Assembly: GCF_020882245.1 (NCBI RefSeq) | Contig: NC_083598.1 | Coordinates: forward strand, 47,777,858-47,841,857 | Origin: Rhopalosiphum padi | Lineage: Eukaryota; Arthropoda; Insecta; Hemiptera; Aphididae | DNA: 64,000 bases | Direction of reading: 5' to 3' | Part shown: piece by piece, positions 58,399-64,000 of the stretch | Layout: each line of letters starts with the position of its first letter | Position numbering within the stretch: position 1 is the stretch's first letter | Notes under the pieces: generated by a model | What the model was told of the DNA's origin: nothing | What the model saw: only the letters and a program-made list of their open reading frames with translations | Database searches by the model: none | Position numbers and translations under genes: made by a program

Positions 58399-60142
58399 GT
58401 AAGCATCGCACCCTACGTTACCAGTGCTATCGGCCAATATGCGGTCAATCACCGTTTTGTTACCAAACTAAAAAATATCATGCCCATAGTACAATGCAGT
58501 CTACCGATTTTTTCGTGTTCTACTTTAGCTGAAGAGGATATCTGTATCGTTATGATTATCGTTTATTCTTATTACCTACTCGTTCGTTGTTTTAAACCAC
58601 TTTGTATATTTTATTTTTGCATCTCCCAATTCCCGGTGTTAACGTTATAAAATCAATGCTGTGTGGGTTGTATACTATACTAGTTTAGGTATACCGCGTA
58701 ATGAGAGTTTGACAAAACAATATTCTCATTCCAAATATATAAAAAAAAGAATATTTAAACAACACAAATCAAACACATTTTTATTATTATTCTATTCTAC
58801 AGAGTGAGAACGAAGTGAAAACCCAATGCATGGAAATCATTGACATGTATGACACACAAGATGACAGTGGCGCTAGTGAAATCAAAATACCTATAGAGGA
58901 TACCGAAGAAGCTTTGGTTAAAATGTTAGAAAACAATATAAGGACCGTTGTGACGGTTCCCAATAAAACCAACAAGTTAAATTCGGATGAGGAAGATTCG
59001 GATTTAGTTAAAATTAGAAAAAATATTTTAAGTCAATATGCACAGGTATGTCATGATTAAGGTCTAGATTTTTAGGTTTTTACATGTCATTAATTAGCAT
59101 GTGCAATTTTATAAGATAAAAAAATGTGAACAATTTGTTTAACATAAAGTTTAGAGAATAATATTTTCAAGGGTTAGTTTTTTTATTTTATTTTAAAATA
59201 TTTTGTAAACTGTGGAAAAATATTTATATATTTTTATTTTGAGACCTACGTTAACAATTTTTTTCCTATCATTTAGGTACCAATAAAATAAAATAATAAT
59301 TTTTTCATTTATGGTGCAACGAAATTGTTCTATTTTATGATTATTTCTAAATTTTTCATAAATAAGTCGCTACTAAAAACAAGTGTGAATATGCAAGAAT
59401 TTGCATATTTTGATATTAATTGATTAATTCTGCATACTTTTGTATGTTTTTTCAGAGTATTAAAATCTCAACTTTTTTTCTACGAATCCGTACACTTGTC
59501 ATAACTATTGGATCAATTATGTTTTTGGACTTATGTGTGTATAAATTATTATATATTGATTTCTTTGGTTTAGAAAGAAGCTAATTCAGAAGAAGAAGAA
59601 AGTGACGATTTAGACATAGAACATAATACTAATGCTAGTTCTGTATTAGCTTTAAAAAAAGAACAGAGAGAAAGAGCTAAAGAACAAAGTTTACGGAAAA
59701 AGGAAAAAGACAAAGAAGACAGGTAAAATTTTGATTTGTACATCATTATAAATATATAAAACTCTAGTAGTACTTTTTGGTATTTGAATTCATACTAGTC
59801 AATAAAAGCTTTGATAGAGTTGCAGTGGCGTACTCACAGGGAGGGGGGAGATCAAGGTGTTATACCCCCCCCCCCTTTTATCATATGATTTATTATCTAC
59901 ATGAAAAAAAAAAATTAGGGTCTATTATAAGTCAAAAATGAATATCCCCCCTTTCTTAAAGTTACGCACGCCACTGAAGAGTTGGTATTTATGTTTTATG
60001 ATTATCATTACTAAAAACAAAGATAACAAATATGTTAATTGAAATTGAAATTTAATTTTACAGAGAAAAACAAAAGCAATTGGCACAAGAGAAGAAAGAT
60101 GCTAAAAAGAAAAAAGCTCAAAAAGTCGAAAGAAAGCGTTGA
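58237..60142 (+). CDS. CCDC43: CCDC43-like coiled-coil protein, 4 exons, 210 aa
   Basis: Joining 58237-58398, 58803-59045, 59574-59722 and 60064-60142 gives 633 bp: 210 codons plus TGA. The ATG is the first after an in-frame TGA at 58213. The N-terminus (WLSSKLKQFALDEEIYLNYI, then ALEAILGEVL) matches the helical N-terminal region of CCDC43 as I recall it from human. The middle is acidic (NSDEEDSD, SEEEESDDLD). The C-terminus is a strongly charged Lys/Glu/Arg coiled coil (KKEQRERAKEQSLRKKEKDK) ending KVERKR, where the human protein ends in a similar basic tail. Its molecular role is poorly defined in animals. Length is close to the human protein (about 220 aa). Flanking genes suggest no functional link. 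Confidence 0.88.
58803..59045 (+). CDS. CCDC43: CCDC43 exon 2
   Basis: 81 codons, SENEVKTQCMEIIDMYDTQD to RKNILSQYAQ, between acceptor TTCTACAG (ends 58802) and donor GTATGT (59046). The ILSQYAQ end corresponds to LLAQYAD of the human protein. Confidence 0.88.
59574..59722 (+). CDS. CCDC43: CCDC43 exon 3
   Basis: Acidic then basic coiled-coil segment, KEANSEEEESDDLDIEH to RKKEKDKED, ending two bases into an Arg codon (phase 2) at donor GTAAAA (59723). It lies outside the longest open frames because of its short length and phase, but splices exactly between exons 2 and 4. Confidence 0.85.
59823..59976. mobile_element. 154-bp hAT-like MITE in CCDC43 intron 3
   Basis: Begins CAGTGGCGTACTCAC and ends in the inverse of CAGTGGCGTGCG, giving CAGTGGCGT terminal inverted repeats. 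Subterminal G6 and C6 blocks extend the inverted similarity (GGGGGGAGAT / GGGGGGATAT). It is flanked by the 8-bp near-identical sites TAGAGTTG (59815-59822) and AAGAGTTG (59977-59984). An 8-bp duplication with CAGTGGCG ends fits the hAT superfamily. The inside is non-coding, including a C11 and an A11 run, so it is non-autonomous. Confidence 0.75.
60064..60142 (+). CDS. CCDC43: CCDC43 exon 4, C-terminal basic tail
   Basis: Acceptor TTTTACAG ends at 60063. One base completes the split Arg, then EKQKQLAQEKKDAKKKKAQK and VERKR, then TGA at 60140-60142. It is too short to show up as an obvious open frame; it was identified from the family's C-terminal tail. Confidence 0.85.
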
Positions 60143-60366
60143 AATACTACAGTAACAAGAATTCTGTTTAGTTTGACATGTGTTTTTTCAATTCATCTAA
60201 TTAGAATTTAGTTGACATTTAATGTTGGCCACGAGTGCTTACACATTTTGAAATATCAATTTGTGTATTATGTTTGATTATTTAAAACAAAAGTGATATT
60301 AATTTTGTACAAAGACTGTATTTTAAAAACATTAACGCCTAACTTATAGAGCTTTATATTCTTACA

Positions 60367-60468
60367 ATTAAAGAATGGTTAAGAATTAATTGTATTTTTG
60401 TGGTTTTAATTAATTTTAAATTCTATTAACATTTGGTCCAATACTGATATAAAACATGTATTAATAAA
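60367..60468 (+). terminator. CCDC43: candidate CCDC43 polyadenylation signals
   Basis: ATTAAA at 60367-60372 and AATAAA at 60463-60468 lie 225 and 321 bp after the stop. Either is a plausible end for a compact 3' UTR. The AATAAA is preferred by motif, and the choice cannot be decided from sequence. Confidence 0.35.
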
Positions 60469-61906
60469 CAATAATTATTAAAGCTCAAGTTCCTTTTCTA
60501 TCGGTTGACGTTTTTTATAATTATTATTTCCTGTCTCAGATTTGATTCCTTGCAACAGTGAGATAGGTTTCAGCCAGTTAGTGAGAAAGAAGCACACAGT
60601 CTATGGTGGTAGCTAACTAGCAACTAGTTGAATTTTTTGAGTTATAAATTTGATTTAACAATTTGGTTAGGCTTAGGAGATAGGACTAGTTATCAAATTT
60701 AACTCAGTGGGTCAGACTATATTTTAGTAGATTGGGTCACAGAATAGATTCAATTTTATTTTATGTATTTTGTATTTAAATATTCAACTTAATTTTTTTA
60801 ACTCTTTTTTGGCAGACTTTGAAATAATAACATTCTATAATTTGTTAGGTCAGTTACCTGACATTGATTTTAGTAACCCAAGAAAAGGTTATATTGTTAA
60901 TCAATTAAGTTTTATTGCTAATGTTTTTTTTGTTAACAAATAGCCAATCTAATACTTATAAAATACATTTTTCTGCATAATAATTAATATAAATATATAT
61001 ATATTATATTGATTTTTTTTTAAATTTATACTTGTAAATTACATTTGTAATTTGTATGTTAGCTATCATTAAGAACAATTTATTACATAATAATTTACAA
61101 CCGCTACAATACAGTTGAGAGTTTGTTAATGTATCATGAAACATTGTTCTCTATACAATCTTTTTGGCAAATATTTAACAGATCTGTAATCATATTTATT
61201 TTATTAACATTAAACATATAATATTTCAATTCATTCTGATTGTAATTCATATGCAGGACCAGATTGGTCTGGTGAGTTACCGACTAAAACTCAGTGGACC
61301 GCTCAAAATAATGGTCGGTTGTGAGTGTTTGGTCGTATTTTTATTTATAATAATGATAAAATAGTATGAACATAGGTAAACAATATAATTGATTCAAATT
61401 ATTTAAACCGTACAGTAGATGTAGCTGTAATCGAACGTTAGACATTCTAAAACTAGGTAAGCTGATATCTTGCCAATCCTATGCTGTTCTTATGATTTTC
61501 AATGTTTGGAGTTTGGACAAACGAGGATGTTGGCTGTCAGGAATATAGGAGGTTTTGCCTTTTGATGCCTCAAATTTTAGCATTTTCTAATTAATTTCAA
61601 AAGAAAATAACTGTCAAAAAAATATATTGCAATACATAATAAGTTTAAAATTTTAAATTTCAACATTGATTTTATCATTTACAATATTATAGCAATTAAC
61701 ATTTAAGACGAATATCTAAACAATCAAAGACAAATCTACTGAGATTCCAGAACTGCAGTAGCAATATCAAAAAATAAATTTCAACAAAATTATAACTAAT
61801 TCTAAAAGACATTAATTTATGAATTTTACATAATCAATTATTTTTTTACATTATAATTAAAAATTATATATATATATATTTATGTTTCATTTGTGCTACA
61901 ATGGTG
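60469..61906. other. Intergenic DNA between the convergent CCDC43 and spire genes
   Basis: AT-rich, CpG-poor, no coding signal or RNA gene seen. It probably contains the ends of both 3' UTRs. Confidence 0.6.
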
Positions 61907-61912
61907 TTTATT
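61907..61912 (-). terminator. spir: candidate spire polyadenylation signal (AATAAA on the minus strand)
   Basis: TTTATT on the plus strand, 208 bp beyond the spire stop codon. One of several possible signals in AT-rich DNA. Confidence 0.25.
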
Positions 61913-62119
61913 AATTTAATTTCAATTAATTAAATACAACTATCAAATATAAATGACTCTTAGTCACTGAATTAGGCGTTCATTGTAGTTATATCATGAG
62001 TTATAGTAAATATTCACTAAGTAAATTAATACTACAATTGCAAATAATATTTAGCAATCAACCAACAATAATGGAATGTTAAGTGACTAAGAAAGGAATA
62101 CATATTAATGTGCAATTGA

Positions 62120-62252
62120 CTAATAAACAGATGACACGTCAAGTGTTAAATGGCGAAGTAAATTTGAACGATTCACTCTAGATGTTTTGATTTCTTGCAG
62201 TACCATTGTCTTACAATCTAAGCAAACAGTCATTTGTGCACTATATTTGGTT
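62120..62252 (-). CDS. spir: spire terminal exon: last zinc ligands and C-terminus
   Basis: After acceptor TGTTCCAG, one base completes Arg, then [36 protein letters not shown] and LDVSSVY, stop TAG (minus strand, 62122-62120). The CLDC pair supplies the final zinc ligands; SSRVNRS-like sequence follows it in other Spire proteins. Confidence 0.9.
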
Positions 62253-63771
62253 CTGGAACAATAAATATTTACATATAAAAATAAAATAAAATTAGATTTT
62301 GACGTTTTTCTTCTATAGCACAACGGGTTAAAGATAAGAGGTTATTACCGAGTGATGTTTTGTGTGACTGTAGATGAACCATGGTAACTTGCAGACATAC
62401 TGTTATTGGGACAACCAACTGTCAACGATTTTTGAGGACTAGATGGAGCACTGCCCCAACTACTTTTTGACCACCAAGGATTTTGTTCCGATATTGCTAC
62501 ATTTGGACTGAGCGCTACAACCGGAATTTGGGACAAATGATCAGTAGGCATACGCATCTATATTAAAAAACAAAAATATTTATTTTACAACATAGGTAGT
62601 CAAAGATTCTGTACAACTATAGTATTTTAGATATGTTACCTTGGTACAGCATTTCGAACATATTGTACGTTGGCACATTTTGCATTCCTGTCCCCATGGA
62701 CCAAAAATGCCAAATCTTGTTTTCATACATAAGAAGCAAACCTATAAAACAAAGAAAATATTTATAATCCTGTTTCAATCTTTCAATATAAAATTAATAT
62801 GTACTTTTCGATTTTCAACATCTTCTTTGAAATTTCCTTCAACTGGTAAACTTTCTATCTCTGCTTTGGTAAGTACACTACGAATATGTATAAGCTCTTG
62901 CAGAGTTAAGGTTAAACAATCACTCTATAAAAATATTTATTATTTTAATATACTTATTTTATAACAATATGATTAATTTTCAAAAAATATATATATATTT
63001 TTTTTTTTTTAAATAATAGCATATGAGAAAATAACTTAAAATTTAATAATTTAGTCGCCAAGATGATTGCATATTAATAAAAAAACATTACTAGTTTAGG
63101 CCTGAAATATCTTCAGATACAATTAAATATTATTAAAAACAAAGATAAATATTATTTTTAAGTAGTTAATATATATTTTTTTAAATAATCAACACAATAA
63201 TGAAATTATGAAGAATTTCGACTAAAAATAAAAGAATTAAGAGGACGCCAAACCCACAAATATCTCATTCTTGCAAATGTACAACATAGTAAATTAGTTT
63301 GTTGTTAGATTTTAATATTATTAGTTAATTAATCCTTTAATCCTTAAGTTAATTTTTAAATTTAGTTAAGCTTGATATATTTTCTTTTTATAGGTTTCTA
63401 TTGATATATAAATTTGAAAGCAAGTTATGAGCATTTTAAAACTCGTTTGAAAATACCAATTTAAAAATAATATGACAAAATAAATAGCATAAAATAAACT
63501 ATGATATTAATTTCTCAATATGCATGACATAATTTTAACTTATTATTACCGTCAGATATTGAAGGTAAAGACATTAAAAGAGAAAGACTTACAGTAGGCA
63601 AAGTGTTTTTGAACATAGATTGTCTGCGAGTTTGCTTCCATAATCCATCCATTGGTTTGATAAAAGGCAGAGATGATTGATCTGCAATTGTGTGCCTTCG
63701 CTGTTGTTTTCTAATTGCATGGATATTTTTATTGGGTTTTGTGTCAGGAAGTCCATGTTTTTCTTCTCTTC
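62120..63771 (-). CDS. spir: Spire actin nucleator, C-terminal part (5 exons, gene continues past the right edge)
   Basis: Five minus-strand exons (63771-63593, 62924-62805, 62741-62640, 62557-62349, 62252-62120) splice in frame to about 247 aa and a TAG. The Spir-box is visible ([20 protein letters not shown]). Next comes the Spire FYVE-like zinc finger with paired cysteines CFLC, ECKMC and CSKCC, and the downstream pair VCLDC, including the typical [10 protein letters not shown] and [10 protein letters not shown] segments. Spire proteins nucleate actin with WH2 repeats, recruit formins through an N-terminal KIND domain, and reach vesicle membranes through the FYVE-like domain. In flies the gene is needed for oocyte polarity. 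KIND and WH2 exons must lie beyond 64000. Introns are short (63-96 bp) except the 668-bp one. Confidence 0.92.
62349..62557 (-). CDS. spir: spire exon: FYVE-like domain loop
   Basis: Starts [19 protein letters not shown], continues with a Ser-rich, variable insertion loop ([17 protein letters not shown]), and ends two bases into an Arg codon at donor GTAATA. Confidence 0.9.
62640..62741 (-). CDS. spir: spire exon: FYVE-like zinc finger, first part
   Basis: 34 codons with eight cysteines: [34 protein letters not shown]. Phase 0 at both ends. It sits on the minus strand opposite a longer plus-strand open frame that is a shadow. The donor is GTAACA. Confidence 0.92.
62805..62924 (-). CDS. spir: spire exon: Spir-box
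   Basis: 40 codons, phase 0 at both ends. [20 protein letters not shown] is the conserved Spir-box helix, followed by [10 protein letters not shown]. The donor is GTACAT, a weak consensus. Confidence 0.9.
62925..63592 (-). other. spir: spire intron (668 bp)
   Basis: AT-rich phase-0 intron with T- and A-rich tracts. The flanking exons join as LPT|SDCL without loss, so no exon is missing here. Confidence 0.85.
63593..63771 (-). CDS. spir: spire exon: basic linker before the Spir-box
   Basis: 179 bp, phase 1 acceptor (TTGTAG) and phase 0 donor GTAAGT. It encodes [15 protein letters not shown], then a basic stretch ([12 protein letters not shown]), then SMFKNTLPT. It links the WH2 region to the Spir-box. 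Confidence 0.85.
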
Positions 63772-64000
63772 CTACAATCAACAATACCAGTATCAAATAA
63801 TTGTACATTTAACTAATATGTTATGATGCAAACAACAAAATACTAAGTATTTATTTCAGTGTCAAACTGCTCAATTAATTAGTTTTGTTTGTTACCAATT
63901 TATAAATTTAGTTGAAGATAACTTCATTCAATATTAATTGTTAAGTAAGCAATTTACATTTAAACAAATTAATTAAAGCATAAACCAGTCACAATTAATA
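63772..64000 (-). other. spir: spire intron running off the right edge
   Basis: AT-rich sequence upstream of the linker exon. No further coding exon was recognised before the window ends. Confidence 0.7.

Noticed and set aside
62641..62964. 107-codon plus-strand open frame opposite spire exons
   Set aside because: The minus strand encodes the Spire Spir-box and zinc finger with correct splice sites; the plus-strand frame is a shadow.

Overview
The window is nuclear DNA of an insect. The coding exons match insect orthologues, introns are spliceosomal (GT...AG), and the non-coding DNA is AT-rich with dense (TA)n, (TTA)n, (GT)n and TAGGTA/TACCTA motifs. From recollection this texture looks like an aphid (Hemiptera: Sternorrhyncha). 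That placement is inference; 'insect' is secure from the proteins.

Three protein-coding genes can be supported. (1) Positions about 174-47900, plus strand: seven-up (svp), the COUP-TF/NR2F orphan nuclear receptor. Five coding exons join in frame to 449 aa, across introns of 11.6, 11.9, 0.39 and 22.5 kb. About 1.35 kb of coding sequence therefore occupies nearly 48 kb. (2) 58237-60142, plus strand: a CCDC43-like coiled-coil protein, four exons, 210 aa. (3) 62120 to past the right edge, minus strand: the 3' part of spire, the actin nucleator, with five exons covering the Spir-box and the FYVE-like zinc finger. The CCDC43 and spire genes converge, with about 2 kb between their stop codons.

Region by region: 1-522 is svp exon 1 (5' leader, variable N-terminus, first half of zinc finger 1). 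523-12113 and 12264-24169 are large introns full of simple repeats. 24170-25134 holds two ligand-binding-domain exons separated by a short intron. 25135-47625 is a 22.5 kb intron that is very CpG-rich in long stretches and interrupted by an AT-rich MITE-like insertion. 47626-47900 is the last svp exon. 47901-58236 is intergenic and includes a degenerate direct duplication of a 1.2-1.5 kb CpG-rich unit (53113-55878). 58237-63771 holds the two compact genes, with a 154-bp hAT-like MITE inside a CCDC43 intron.

The genes do not form one pathway. svp is a developmental transcription factor in a CpG-rich, intron-expanded domain. CCDC43 and spire are compact genes in CpG-poor DNA. I found no CRISPR array, operon, rRNA or convincing tRNA. 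I also found no clear undescribed system. The best leads are a splice-junction repeat flanking svp intron 3, the mosaic duplication at 53-56 kb, two MITE-like elements, and the sharp CpG and intron-size contrast between svp and its neighbours.
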